Shown: piece after piece, positions 42,573 through 52,543 of the stretch
How positions within the stretch are numbered: position 1 is the first letter of the stretch
Layout of the letters: each line of letters starts with the position of its first letter
Source of the DNA: Lachnospiraceae bacterium
GTDB taxonomy: Bacteria; Bacillota; Clostridia; Lachnospirales; Lachnospiraceae
Reading direction: 5' to 3'
Assembly (NCBI GenBank): GCA_017624855.1
Contig: JAGAMF010000005.1
Span: 248,001-312,000 of the forward strand
DNA: 64,000 nucleotides
The notes under the pieces: model-generated
The model's input: only the letters and a program-made list of their open reading frames with translations
What the model was told of the DNA's origin: nothing
The model's database searches: none
Translations under genes and position numbers: made by a program

Positions 42573-45551
42573 ATGGGGTTATTGGAAATTGCAGCATGCG
42601 TCGAAGAGTATGAGGAATTAAAAAATGACTTGAAGCGGGAAGTGTGCGGCCAGGACAAGGTAATAGAAGAGGTTGTTGATGCAATTGTCAACAGTGAGGT
42701 GTATGAAAAGAAATCAGATTTCAGACCTAAGGGGATGTTCTTGTTTGCGGGACCTCCCGGTGTAGGTAAAACTTTCCTTGCAGAAAAAATTGCAGAGGAA
42801 ATCGGATATTCTTTTAAAAGATTTGATATGAGTTCCTATAATGGCAGGGAAGACGGTAAATTGGCAATGTTCGGTATGGACGGTGCATGGAAGAATTCCA
42901 AGGAAGGAACACTTCTTGAGTTTGTGTATTCCCAAAAGGGCAGACCTTGCATTATTTTGTTGGATGAATTCGAAAAGGCTCATCAGGAAGTAATTTTACA
43001 ATTCTTACAGATCCTTGAAAGCGGCAGATGCGAGTCTATCTATTTGAAGGGATGCAGAGGTAACAGCGAAAAGGCAAGCAAGTTGGCGCCGGATGTTGCG
43101 GCACGACCGGATGAGGCGTCATTTGCCAATGTTATTTTTTTCTTTACCACCAATGCGGGACGGTCTTTGTATGAGAACGGAAAACAGCCTTCGCCGGACC
43201 TTACCAAGGATGTTATTATTGATGCGATTCGTTCGGATATTAATCCGGAAACCAAAACACCGTATTTCCCGGATGCGATTTTATCGAGATTGCAGACCGG
43301 AACCGTTGTGATGTTCCGCCACTTAAATACAAATGAGTTGTTGAATATCGGTAAATGGGAATTTGAGAAAAATATCAGGGAAATCAGAAGAAGATATCAG
43401 CTTGATATTGATGTGGAAGATAATATACTTCCGCTTTTGTTGTTGCGTGAAGGCGGTCAGGTTGATGCCCGTAACTATCGTAAAATCGCAGAATCATTTT
43501 TGCGTGAAGAAATTACAAGGCTTGCAGTGTCTTTAAGACAGGAAAAGCTGGATGTAAAAAAAATACATATTGGCGTGGATCCTGACGAGAAGGAAGCGCT
43601 TTTTGAGTTAATGTTCGGTGAGCAACAGGAGCAGGAAGTTGTTTTTGTGTGCGAAGATGAGGCAAAATTGCGTATCATCATGAGCTTATTAAAGGATGTA
43701 GAAGGCGTTAAAATCAAGAAGACCACCGACTATGAAGAAGCCCTTTCCATGGTAAAAGATGATGTATTCAATACTCCCTTGGTTTTTGCTATCATGCCTT
43801 CCATTAAGAACAGCGGAAGTCTTACCATGGATTCTTCCAACAATATGTTGCAGTCAAGAAAACTAAAGAATTTCAGGACTTTTATTGAAGATATCAAGGC
43901 TTTTAATGAAAAGGCCAACATTTGTGTCATCGGCTTGGAGCATTTGACAAACGAAACCAAGAAAGAGCTTTTGACAAAAGGCGCAACGGATATCATTGAT
44001 TACAACGCAAGTATTGATATAAAAAGCCTTGTGGAAAAGAAAGTTGAGGTTCTCAGTTTAAACAGCATGGCCTTTGAATTTGCAAGAAAAGGTAAGGCGC
44101 TTAAATTCGATATCGTTCCTTTGGTAGAGCAAGGAGTGGCTTATATTCGCCTTCGCTTCTTTGAAAAGATTGACAACATCAAAGGTGCTGACGGTGAATT
44201 CCTGGTTGGACAGGAAAGAATGCCGAATGTGTCTTTTGATATGGTTGTGGGTGGAGAACGCATCAAAGAAGAAGCGGCCGATTTTATCAGTTTCTTACAG
44301 AATCCCAAGTCTTTCGTGAAAAAAGGCTTGAGTGCGCCCAAGGGCTTGTTGTTCTACGGACCTGCCGGTACCGGTAAGACATATATGGCAAAGGCAATCG
44401 CCCATGAGGCGGGAGTTCCTTTTATTGCTACCAACGGTGGTGATATAAAAATGGGTCGCGAAAATAAGAGCGGAGCCGAACTTTTGAAAAAATATTTTGC
44501 CATAGCAAGAAAATATGCGCCGGCTATTTTATTTATTGATGAAATGGAAACCATCGCATTGAACAGAACCGGAGCGGACACCTATGCGGATACGCTGGTA
44601 AATACCCTTCTTAGCGAAATGGACGGCTTTGAAGGACATGACAGTAATCCGGTTGTGGTAATCGGTGCAACCAACGCAGGTATTGACAGAGAACATCATG
44701 TGGATGGCAGATTTTTGGACCCTGCCGTTGTAAGAAGATTTACCCGTAAGTTCTTTGTGGATGTTCCCATAAAAGAAGAGCGATTGATTCATTTGGCTAA
44801 GAGAACCGGTTTATCAGAACAGGAATTGGAAACTGCGGCGCAAATGAGTCAGGGATTAAGTTTCGGTAAAATTAACAATGCTGTTGAAATTGCCAAAAGA
44901 CTTGCTGTGCGCGAAGGAAGAGCGTTGCAGAAAGAAGATGTGGAAAATGCGGTAGAAACCGAAAACTATGGCGAAGCCAGAGAGAGAAATCCCGAAAGCA
45001 AAATAAGAACCGCATATCATGAAGCGGGACATGCTTGTATCGGTTGTCTGGTTGGCGGTGCATTAATGCCCGATCATGCTACCATTGTATCCCGCGGTGA
45101 TTTTGGCGGTTATGTAGGAATTGCCGGCGATGAAAAGGGTGTTTGCCTCAGTAAAGAATTCATGGAGAATCGCGTGCGCATGGCACTTGCCGGAAGATGT
45201 GCAGAAGTGATTCACTATGGCATGTATGACGGCTTGACAGCAGGACCGTCTTCAGATATCAAGACGGCGTACCACACTATTTACAGAATGGTTTGTCATT
45301 TGGGTATGGATGAGGAAGTCGGAATGGCATATTATGCAGATCCTTTTGACAGCAATACAAACGAGTATACACATTTGCCGGAAAAGATACAGAATCGTAT
45401 CAATGAATTACTTACCAAGCATTATAACGAAACCATGTCAATGCTTAAGGATAACATGGAATTGTTTGAAGAGATTGCGCAGGCATTGCTTGAAAAGGAA
45501 TCATTGGGTAAAAGCGATCTGGAGGCTATTGCGCAGAAATATAAGAACTAA
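42573..45551 (+). CDS. ClpB-like AAA / receiver-like / FtsH-like AAA-M41 protease
   Basis: A 992-residue soluble protein. Residues about 20-345 form a ClpA/ClpB D2-type AAA module (Walker A GPPGVGKT 60-67, Walker B ILLDEFEKAH). Residues about 355-490 look like a CheY-type receiver fold without a clear phosphoacceptor. Residues about 560-790 form an FtsH-type AAA module (second Walker A GPAGTGKT near 596, FIDEME, LDPAVVRRF). The C-terminus is an M41 zinc peptidase with HEAGH near 817 and the third-ligand Asp in GPSSDIKTAY. There is no membrane segment, unlike FtsH, and the usual aromatic pore-loop motif is not evident. It is the first gene of the Ter island and so a probable ATP-driven protease of the stress system. 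Confidence 0.88.
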   Translation: MGLLEIAACVEEYEELKNDLKREVCGQDKVIEEVVDAIVNSEVYEKKSDFRPKGMFLFAGPPGVGKTFLAEKIAEEIGYSFKRFDMSSYNGREDGKLAMFGMDGAWKNSKEGTLLEFVYSQKGRPCIILLDEFEKAHQEVILQFLQILESGRCESIYLKGCRGNSEKASKLAPDVAARPDEASFANVIFFFTTNAGRSLYENGKQPSPDLTKDVIIDAIRSDINPETKTPYFPDAILSRLQTGTVVMFRHLNTNELLNIGKWEFEKNIREIRRRYQLDIDVEDNILPLLLLREGGQVDARNYRKIAESFLREEITRLAVSLRQEKLDVKKIHIGVDPDEKEALFELMFGEQQEQEVVFVCEDEAKLRIIMSLLKDVEGVKIKKTTDYEEALSMVKDDVFNTPLVFAIMPSIKNSGSLTMDSSNNMLQSRKLKNFRTFIEDIKAFNEKANICVIGLEHLTNETKKELLTKGATDIIDYNASIDIKSLVEKKVEVLSLNSMAFEFARKGKALKFDIVPLVEQGVAYIRLRFFEKIDNIKGADGEFLVGQERMPNVSFDMVVGGERIKEEAADFISFLQNPKSFVKKGLSAPKGLLFYGPAGTGKTYMAKAIAHEAGVPFIATNGGDIKMGRENKSGAELLKKYFAIARKYAPAILFIDEMETIALNRTGADTYADTLVNTLLSEMDGFEGHDSNPVVVIGATNAGIDREHHVDGRFLDPAVVRRFTRKFFVDVPIKEERLIHLAKRTGLSEQELETAAQMSQGLSFGKINNAVEIAKRLAVREGRALQKEDVENAVETENYGEARERNPESKIRTAYHEAGHACIGCLVGGALMPDHATIVSRGDFGGYVGIAGDEKGVCLSKEFMENRVRMALAGRCAEVIHYGMYDGLTAGPSSDIKTAYHTIYRMVCHLGMDEEVGMAYYADPFDSNTNEYTHLPEKIQNRINELLTKHYNETMSMLKDNMELFEEIAQALLEKESLGKSDLEAIAQKYKN

Positions 45552-45615
45552 TTTTATAAATGTAATCCGGATGAAATATGATATATAACCGGAGAGATAC
45601 ATAACGGAGCAGGGT

Positions 45616-47706
45616 ATGGCGAAATTAACACCATCTAACAAAGCAAAAATATTCAGACAATTGAATGAGAGAAATCTGCCTTGGCCGGATTCGAAATTTA
45701 TATTTACTACCGACAATGATTACGAATGGCTGGGAAGCGGCGGCTTTTCCGAGGTGGTCGTAATGGAGGACTGTGAGAATCCTGACATTCAGTATGCCGT
45801 AAAAGTAATCGGTTTAAGCGAGCACAGAAGAGTTCACAGTACCGATATCAAGGCATATAAACAGGAGCCGGTATTGCAGTCTGAATTGGCAAAGCATTGC
45901 CAATCTGTAGTAAAGATTATCGACACGGAAGTACTGTATATTAAGATTAACAATAATTGTGAAATCGAAGATGTTAAGATGTCTACCTTTGAAGGGGACA
46001 TTACAGGATGGCTTGTTCTTGTTATGATTAAAATGGAACGATTGACTCCTATTGTTGAACAGAACATCAGTGGCGATTACAGTTTTACCATGGAGAAATT
46101 AAAACAGGCCGATGAAAAGACCGTACTTTCTCTGGCGATTGATATTGCGGAAGCTTTGACTGCTTCTCATAATATGGACATTATGCATAGGGATGTAAAG
46201 CCTGAAAATATCTTTTATGATGAGAAAAGCGGTAAATTCAAGCTGGGAGATTTTGGAATTGCCCGTATTACAAACCAGGGAAGCGCATCTACCAAAGGTG
46301 CGGGAACCATGGGATATGAGGCACCCGAGGTGGCAAACGGCAATGATGAAAAGTACAGTTATCAGGCGGATATTTATTCGTTCGGTATTACATTGTATTT
46401 GATTTTGAATGACTTAAAGTTTCCCGGTTCGGATGAGTACTATGTGAACAGAGCGGTTCAGTATAATCCGGATTCTGAGATTGCACCGCCTGCTCATGGT
46501 TCGCCTCGCTTAAAGGCATTGGTTTGCGATATGATAAAATATCGTGCGGAAGAAAGACCGGTAGCCATGGTGGTTGTGTCGTTAATTTTAAAGCAAATTA
46601 AACTTGAAATGAAACGACAGGAAAAAGCTTTGGACAACAAGGCCGATGCTGTCAATGCGGCTTATCCGGTACCGGATTTCGGCCCGGTAAAGAGCGATGG
46701 TTTTGGGGCGCCTTCTGTTGAAGCGGGCGTAAAACCCGGTTCGTCTGATGCAATGCCGGTGCATAAGGATGCGATGCCGAATACATCGTACAGTATGCCC
46801 GTTCATGCGCAAGCTACAGGGGCTGTGCTTCGTAATGCGGAAGCAAAGCCTGAAAAGAGAGAAGCGAAACCTTTTGTTATGCCTGAGGAAGCGGAAACTA
46901 AAATTTACAGGCGTGAGGATTTGGAAACAGTGGATCAAACCACATATAATAAGCAAAAAGAGGCATCCGCTCCCACGAAGGAAATTACGAAAAAAGAGGC
47001 TATTCTGTTTGGTATTATGATGTTTGCCGTTCCTTCCGTAATCGCTATGTTTGTGGGTTTACTGTTCCTTCGGATTGTAACGCAGGATGTTCAGAGTGCT
47101 CAAGTAGGCAATGTTACTTTTATATCTTTGATTGTATACAGTGTCTTTGCGGTTGTTGCTATGCTTCGGGAGCAAATCAAGCGGAAGGATATGCCTTATT
47201 TTATATATTTTCTGTTAAGCGTTTCTGCCGTTGTGGTTCTTTTTATAGACGGTGCGAATTGGTTGTATGTGGTTTTGGCGGTTGCTTTGTTGTTTGCCAG
47301 AAATGCGCAGATTTTGGCGATTTTGTTGGCTATGTGGGTATCGATTATACTGCCGAAGCTTGCGTTTGCGGAAAGCGTTTACGGATTCTGCAATGAGAAA
47401 TATGCGTGGATTTTTTATTTGATTCTGTTGCTGGGATTTTGGGGAACGGAATTTTGGCATAAAAAAGACGATATGCTGGGCGTTCTTTTATATGAACCGG
47501 TTGGAATGCTTTTCATTGGTGTTCTGTCCATCGTATTTGGTATTGTCACATCGGTATTGAAGTTAATTCCTGCTATATCGGTGGCAAGCATTTTTACGGG
47601 AATGCATCCAATCTGGGTTGGCGTGATTTTGTTGGTAATCAGCTTTTTTGCAGTAACATCAACAGAAGGGGGAAAATCAAAAAATGGAAACAGCGCGAAA
47701 TCTTAG
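45616..47706 (+). CDS. Ser/Thr protein kinase with C-terminal membrane domain
   Basis: A 696-residue Hanks-type kinase. The catalytic domain (about 30-335) has the glycine loop LGSGGFSEV, AVKVIG, HRDVKPEN near 191, DFGIA near 212 and APEVA. A charged Ala/Pro/Met linker (about 340-455) follows, then six or seven hydrophobic helices (about 460-690). The usual order, with an extracellular sensor after one helix, is absent; the sensor is probably the membrane part. It overlaps the phosphatase gene by 23 bp, so kinase and phosphatase are coupled. Confidence 0.92.
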   Translation: MAKLTPSNKAKIFRQLNERNLPWPDSKFIFTTDNDYEWLGSGGFSEVVVMEDCENPDIQYAVKVIGLSEHRRVHSTDIKAYKQEPVLQSELAKHCQSVVKIIDTEVLYIKINNNCEIEDVKMSTFEGDITGWLVLVMIKMERLTPIVEQNISGDYSFTMEKLKQADEKTVLSLAIDIAEALTASHNMDIMHRDVKPENIFYDEKSGKFKLGDFGIARITNQGSASTKGAGTMGYEAPEVANGNDEKYSYQADIYSFGITLYLILNDLKFPGSDEYYVNRAVQYNPDSEIAPPAHGSPRLKALVCDMIKYRAEERPVAMVVVSLILKQIKLEMKRQEKALDNKADAVNAAYPVPDFGPVKSDGFGAPSVEAGVKPGSSDAMPVHKDAMPNTSYSMPVHAQATGAVLRNAEAKPEKREAKPFVMPEEAETKIYRREDLETVDQTTYNKQKEASAPTKEITKKEAILFGIMMFAVPSVIAMFVGLLFLRIVTQDVQSAQVGNVTFISLIVYSVFAVVAMLREQIKRKDMPYFIYFLLSVSAVVVLFIDGANWLYVVLAVALLFARNAQILAILLAMWVSIILPKLAFAESVYGFCNEKYAWIFYLILLLGFWGTEFWHKKDDMLGVLLYEPVGMLFIGVLSIVFGIVTSVLKLIPAISVASIFTGMHPIWVGVILLVISFFAVTSTEGGKSKNGNSAKS

Positions 47707-48571
47707 GATAACTGCTTTTTCAGATAAAGGAGCAACACGAAGCAATAATGAAGACAATCTGTATGTAAGTTGCTGGCCTCTTATAAATCCTCTGTCGTTG
47801 GATTCGGTAGAAGCCTCCGAGACGGTTGAATATACATCCGATTGGTTTGTTGCCGCGGTTTTTGACGGAATGGGTGGGGCTGATGACGGTGAACTGGCCT
47901 CTCTTTGTGCTGTCCGATTTATGCCCTCATTGGTAGAAAAACTTGCCCGAAAAGATGAGTACACTCAGGCGGAATTGCAGGATATTCTTCACGAAAGCAA
48001 GACTGAAATCGAAAGCGAAATTCGTAAAGAAGCAACGAATGAGCAGGGGCAAACGCCGGGCACGACCTGTTGTGGATTTGCCATGAAAGACGGATGGCTT
48101 GTGCCTTTTTGGATTGGGGACAGCCGTATGTACCTTCTTCGAAAAGAGAAGCTGTATTTGATGACCAAGGACCATACTGTGGCGCAGGAAAAAATCGACC
48201 AAGGTGAGGTGTCGGAGAATGAAGCCAAAACACTTCGTTCCTGGCATTATATTACTGCGTACATCGGAGATGAGCGTACGGATTTTGCCGTAGACAAAGG
48301 CTTTGCCTTAGAACCCGGAGATAAAATTTTATTGTGTACGGACGGTGTGTCGGACGAATTTACAGACGGACAGATTGCAGATTATATGGTGCAGCCTTAT
48401 GAAGAAGCCAAGGAAGAAATGCTCAATAAAATTCGCGAGTCCGGAGATGATAACGCAACGGCTCTTTTAATTGAGTATATTTCCGAGGAAGAGCAGAAAA
48501 GTGCCGGAGTAAAAAGGATAGAGCGTTTGAAGGAGAATATGTTAAATCTCTTTACAAACAAATTAAAATAA
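47684..48571 (+). CDS. PP2C-type Ser/Thr phosphatase
   Basis: A 295-residue cytoplasmic PPM phosphatase. Metal-binding motifs are intact: SNNEDNLYV near 20, FDGMGGADDGE near 62, GTTCCGF, WIGDSRMY, CTDGVSDEF and GDDNATALL. It should reverse phosphorylation by the overlapping upstream kinase. Its start lies inside the kinase frame, after a GGGGG ribosome binding site. Confidence 0.95.
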   Translation: METARNLRITAFSDKGATRSNNEDNLYVSCWPLINPLSLDSVEASETVEYTSDWFVAAVFDGMGGADDGELASLCAVRFMPSLVEKLARKDEYTQAELQDILHESKTEIESEIRKEATNEQGQTPGTTCCGFAMKDGWLVPFWIGDSRMYLLRKEKLYLMTKDHTVAQEKIDQGEVSENEAKTLRSWHYITAYIGDERTDFAVDKGFALEPGDKILLCTDGVSDEFTDGQIADYMVQPYEEAKEEMLNKIRESGDDNATALLIEYISEEEQKSAGVKRIERLKENMLNLFTNKLK

Positions 48572-48620
48572 AACCGTTGAAAGTTGACGGTAAACGAAAT
48601 AAAAAGGAATTTACAGAAAA

Positions 48621-49724
48621 ATGAAATATTCACACGAAGATTTGGTAAGGGTAGCCAAAAGACAAAATAATAATAAAAGAGGCTATCTGGTAGTCAATCC
48701 CATGCAGGGAAAACATGTGCCGGTATCCCCGGGCAATGCGCTGCGCTTATTTGATGATTTGGCAAAAGTTGTGGAAAACGAATTTGGCGACGATAAGCTT
48801 CTGGTAATCGGCTTTGCGGAAACGGCCACTGCAATCGGAGCGCAGGTGGCGATTTCTTTAAACGCCAAATATATTCAAACCACAAGGGAAATTATTCCGA
48901 ATGTTGATTATATCTATTTTTCGGAAGCTCACAGCCATGCTACGGAGCAGAAGCTGGTAAAAGATGACATGGATGCGGTTATAAAGGAGATTGACCGCAT
49001 TGTATTTGTGGAAGATGAGGTAACAACCGGCAATACCATTATGAATATCATTACGATTTTGCGTAGGATGTATTCACAGGAAATTCAATTTTCTGTTTTA
49101 TCATTATTAAACGGTATGGATGAGTCGGCATTGAAAAAGTATGAAGAACAGGGGATTTCAGTCTTTTATTTATTGAAGACCAACCATGAAACTTATGACG
49201 AAATTGCCAATACTTTTGCCGGAGACGGAGTGTATCATGATTGCAAGGACAAAGTTTCCGAAGCGCCGTTTGTATTTTATAATGTGGAAGGTAAGCTGAA
49301 TCCCAGAAGGTTATTGGATTCCAAAGTCTATGACGAAGCCAATCAAAAACTTGCCCAAGCCGTTATGGGACGGTTCTCTTTTGAGAAGTCACAACGGATA
49401 TTGGTAATAGGCAGTGAAGAGTGTATGTACCCGGCTTTGTTTGTGGGCAGCAGGATTGAAGAAGCAGGCTGCGTTGTGAAGTGTCACTCCACGACCAGAA
49501 GCCCCATAGAAGTAAGCAGTGAAGATACATATCCCTTGAAAGCCAGATATGAATTAAACAGTTTATACGACCGTGAGCGGAGGACTTTTATTTATAATTT
49601 GGACAAGTATGACTGTGTTATTGTAATTACGGATTCGGAGCTGAAGGAACAAGAGGGACTTTTATCTCTTATAAGTGCGTTAGCCCTTCAGAACTCGAAT
49701 ATCAGTGTGTTTAGGTGGTATTAG
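48621..49724 (+). CDS. Phosphoribosyltransferase with TRSP domain (Ter biosynthetic module)
   Basis: A 367-residue protein. The N-terminal part (about 15-215) is a type I phosphoribosyltransferase with the PRPP loop VFVEDEVTTGNT near 130. The C-terminal TRSP domain (about 225-367) contains the name-giving sequence TTRSPI near 295. In Ter operons this protein belongs to a conserved pathway thought to make a nucleoside-like metabolite. It lies 49 bp after the phosphatase and runs into the StiP gene. Confidence 0.88.
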   Translation: MKYSHEDLVRVAKRQNNNKRGYLVVNPMQGKHVPVSPGNALRLFDDLAKVVENEFGDDKLLVIGFAETATAIGAQVAISLNAKYIQTTREIIPNVDYIYFSEAHSHATEQKLVKDDMDAVIKEIDRIVFVEDEVTTGNTIMNIITILRRMYSQEIQFSVLSLLNGMDESALKKYEEQGISVFYLLKTNHETYDEIANTFAGDGVYHDCKDKVSEAPFVFYNVEGKLNPRRLLDSKVYDEANQKLAQAVMGRFSFEKSQRILVIGSEECMYPALFVGSRIEEAGCVVKCHSTTRSPIEVSSEDTYPLKARYELNSLYDRERRTFIYNLDKYDCVIVITDSELKEQEGLLSLISALALQNSNISVFRWY

Positions 49725-49729
49725 GAAGA

Positions 49730-50779
49730 ATGAGAAGTTCGTATAAAAAAGAAGATGTAGTGCTTTTACTGAAAGACATTACAGGTATGGTGGAGCCTCA
49801 GTCTACGCAAGAGAGGGAGAAACTGATACAGTCAGGAAAGCATTACAGTGAAATGTTACCCATAGAATATGTGCCTACAGATGTGTATATGAAAGTGTAC
49901 AAATCGGCGTTGGAAAAATACTCCGGGGATGTGGCTCGGGCGGTAGGCGTACTGGCCGGAAAAATTATTGATAAAAGAGGCAAAGATGTGGTTCTCGTAT
50001 CTTTGGCAAGAGCCGGTATTCCCATCGGAATCTTGCTGAAAAGATATATTGCGAAGAAATACAATTTGGATTTGCCCCATTATTCGATCTCTATTATTCG
50101 CGGCCGCGGCATCGATAACAATGCCATGGAATATCTGCTTGAAAGATATGAGCCGCACAGGTTATTGTTCGTAGACGGCTGGATTGGCAAGGGTGCAATT
50201 TTAAATGAATTAAAAAAAGACATTTCGGCGTATGAAGGTGTTTCGCCGGAAATCGCAGTTGTGGCAGATCCGGCCAATGTGACGGATTTGTGCGGTACCC
50301 ACAAAGATATTTTGATTCCCAGCTCCTGCTTAAACAGTACGGTTTCCGGACTGGTAAGCAGAACTTTTTTGCGGGATGATATTATCGGCAAAGATGATTT
50401 TCACGGAGCTGTTTTTTATGAGGAATTAATGGAATCGGATTTGTCCTATGAATTCATTCATGCCATTGAGAAGGAATTCGACATGGATAATTCCGTAAAA
50501 GAAGAAATGGTGGAAGGCTGTGGAATTGATGAAGTAAGAAAAATTGCCGAGGAATACGGCGTTTCGGACATCAATTTGGTAAAACCGGGAATCGGGGAAG
50601 CGACCCGCGTGCTATTGAGAAGGGTTCCCTGGAAGGTATTGATTGACGAAAGATATATGGATGATCCTCAATTGGAGCACTTGGTCAGACTGGCTGAAGA
50701 GAAAGGGGTTCCGGTGGAATCTTATCCCATGGTGCACTACAAGTGCTGCGGAATCATCAAAAAAATGGCAGATGCATAA
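49730..50779 (+). CDS. StiP-type phosphoribosyltransferase-like protein (Ter module)
   Basis: A 349-residue protein of the StiP family, described in Ter operons as a phosphoribosyltransferase-like domain that may also act as a cysteine protease. Visible blocks are VLVSLARAGIPIG near 88 and LLFVDGWIGKGAI near 143. The C-terminal part (about 250-349) contains conserved-looking HYKCCGIIKKM. The ATG at 49730 has AGGA close upstream; a GTG at 49715 is the alternative. It is tightly packed between the TRSP and ATP-grasp genes. Confidence 0.82.
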   Translation: MRSSYKKEDVVLLLKDITGMVEPQSTQEREKLIQSGKHYSEMLPIEYVPTDVYMKVYKSALEKYSGDVARAVGVLAGKIIDKRGKDVVLVSLARAGIPIGILLKRYIAKKYNLDLPHYSISIIRGRGIDNNAMEYLLERYEPHRLLFVDGWIGKGAILNELKKDISAYEGVSPEIAVVADPANVTDLCGTHKDILIPSSCLNSTVSGLVSRTFLRDDIIGKDDFHGAVFYEELMESDLSYEFIHAIEKEFDMDNSVKEEMVEGCGIDEVRKIAEEYGVSDINLVKPGIGEATRVLLRRVPWKVLIDERYMDDPQLEHLVRLAEEKGVPVESYPMVHYKCCGIIKKMADA

Positions 50780-50788
50780 GGATAAAAT

Positions 50789-51793
50789 ATGACAAGAATA
50801 TGGTTTAATCATTGGTTTAGTACATCCTACGGTTTGATTGAGATATTAAAAAGTGATTCGGAGCTGGATGCTTATGTTATTGCGTCAAATAAACAGCGAG
50901 ACTCCGTGATTCAAAAAGTATGCGATGAATGGTATGACGAGCCTTTGACAGAAGGCGAAGAGTATGTCAGAGATTGCATTGCATTCTGTAAGGAACACAG
51001 CGTTGATGTGTTTGTTCCGCGAAATCAAATGGTGGAAATCAGCAAAAACAAAGCCCTCTTTTATGAAATCGGTGTGAAAGTGCTGGTGGACGAATATGAC
51101 ATAATCGACCTGCTTAACAATAAAGCGGAAACATACGATTATTTTAAAAAGATTGGCGGCATTAACATTCCGGAATATGAAGTGGTAACCGATGCGGCTA
51201 TGTTTGAAAAGGCATATAAAAGCTTGCAGAAAAACCACGATAAATTATGTGTAAAATTCGTAAATGACGAAGGTGCAAAAAGCTTTCGCCGCATCGTGGA
51301 AGAAATCGATATTTTTGCCGGATTGAAAAATTATCGGCGGATGGATGTTACATATGAGGAATATCTGAGAGCATTAAAAACCGTGGATTCTTTTGATGAG
51401 TTAATGATTATGCCTTATATGCCGGGACCGGAAATCAGTGTGGATTGCTTAAAAACCGCAAGCGGGTTGATTGCCGTACCCAGAATCAAAAGCGAGTCGC
51501 GGCATGAGAATATTGTGTTTGATGAAGAGATTTTAAGGCAGACTCAAGTTGTTATGGAGCATGTTCAATTGGAGTGCCCCTGCAATGTGCAATTCAGAAT
51601 GGAAAACGGTATGCCGTATTTGTTGGAAATCAACACGCGAATGTCCGGCGGCCTGCAAATGAGCTGTCTGGCGAAAGAAATTAATATTCCGGCCATTGCC
51701 ATTCATAAACTGTTAGGCAGAGATATGGCTTGGTCTATGGATATAACCCCCAGAGTGGTTTCGCATATCGAAATTCCCAAGGTGATTCGATAA
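50789..51793 (+). CDS. ATP-grasp ligase (Ter biosynthetic module)
   Basis: A 334-residue ATP-grasp enzyme. A Rossmann-like N-terminal part (1-100) precedes the nucleotide-binding part (LCVKFVNDEGAKSF near 150) and the metal-binding end (FRMENGMPYLLEINTRMSGG near 270-290). It should form an amide or similar bond in the pathway with the two preceding proteins. The start lies 9 bp after the StiP stop with AAGGA upstream. Confidence 0.88.
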   Translation: MTRIWFNHWFSTSYGLIEILKSDSELDAYVIASNKQRDSVIQKVCDEWYDEPLTEGEEYVRDCIAFCKEHSVDVFVPRNQMVEISKNKALFYEIGVKVLVDEYDIIDLLNNKAETYDYFKKIGGINIPEYEVVTDAAMFEKAYKSLQKNHDKLCVKFVNDEGAKSFRRIVEEIDIFAGLKNYRRMDVTYEEYLRALKTVDSFDELMIMPYMPGPEISVDCLKTASGLIAVPRIKSESRHENIVFDEEILRQTQVVMEHVQLECPCNVQFRMENGMPYLLEINTRMSGGLQMSCLAKEINIPAIAIHKLLGRDMAWSMDITPRVVSHIEIPKVIR

Positions 51794-51931
51794 GTCATAA
51801 AAAATCAGGATAAATAATCTGCTTGCAAGGTTGAGACGGATGTATTATTCTATTTTATAATCACAGGCGTTTTGCATGTGGGAAAACAATGTTTTAAACA
51901 TAATTTATAGTGTAAAAGGGAGGTAAACGTT

Positions 51932-52492
51932 ATGTTTGATAAGGCAACCAAAACAGTACAAGAAATGGGAGAAAATGTATTTGATTCGGCGAAGAAGGTT
52001 GGAAACAGCATTTACAACATTTCAAAAGAGCAGAGCGAAATTGCCGGCTTAAAAGTACAGAAGGCAATGGTGGAGAAAAAGCTTCAGGAGTATTATGCTG
52101 CAATCGGTAAGAGATATGTGGAATACATTAAAGCCGCTTCCACAGATGCTTTTGATGTAAGCGATATCCTTGATGAAATGCAGGCAGATAAGACTAAGTT
52201 GGAAGGAATCGAAGAAAGTCTTGCGGAAAAAGAGATTAATGCCAAGAAAGCGGAAGAAGCACGCAGAGAACAGAAGGCGTTGGAAGCTTTTGAAGAAGGT
52301 AAGGCTAAATTGGATAAGGCGTTGGCGTTGGATATCATTACTGTTGAAGAATACAGTGATAAATTGGCTTCCATTCAGAAGAAGTATGACAATCACGAAC
52401 AGCTTAGAAAGATTGACATGCAGTTACAGATGGGAATCATTACCAAGGAAGAGCATAAATTAAAGATTGAAAAGCTTTTAAACGGTAACTAA
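51932..52492 (+). CDS. Coiled-coil protein with SHOCT-like C-terminus
   Basis: A 186-residue charged helical protein. Residues about 35-110 form a coiled coil (MVEKKLQEYYAAIGKRY, then EESLAEKEINAKKAEE). The C-terminal part holds two short-helix units, ALDIITVEEYSDKL and QMGIITKEEHKLKI, each of SHOCT-like form, often used for oligomerisation. GGGAGG precedes the ATG, 138 bp after the ATP-grasp gene. It may be an adaptor in the system. Confidence 0.7.
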   Translation: MFDKATKTVQEMGENVFDSAKKVGNSIYNISKEQSEIAGLKVQKAMVEKKLQEYYAAIGKRYVEYIKAASTDAFDVSDILDEMQADKTKLEGIEESLAEKEINAKKAEEARREQKALEAFEEGKAKLDKALALDIITVEEYSDKLASIQKKYDNHEQLRKIDMQLQMGIITKEEHKLKIEKLLNGN

Positions 52493-52508
52493 TTTTATGA
52501 ATTATAAA

Positions 52509-52543
52509 ACGGACATATCGGTAAGATATGTCCGTCTTTTTTT
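52509..52543. terminator. Bidirectional terminator inside the Ter island
   Basis: A perfect 11-bp stem ACGGACATATC/GATATGTCCGT, loop GGTAA, T7 tail, between convergent genes. It overlaps the minus-strand stop by two bases. Confidence 0.9.

Noticed and set aside
44872-45063. Minus-strand frames opposite the AAA-M41 protease
   Set aside because: The plus-strand protein has complete catalytic motifs in this part; the opposite frames lack ribosome binding sites and recognisable domains.
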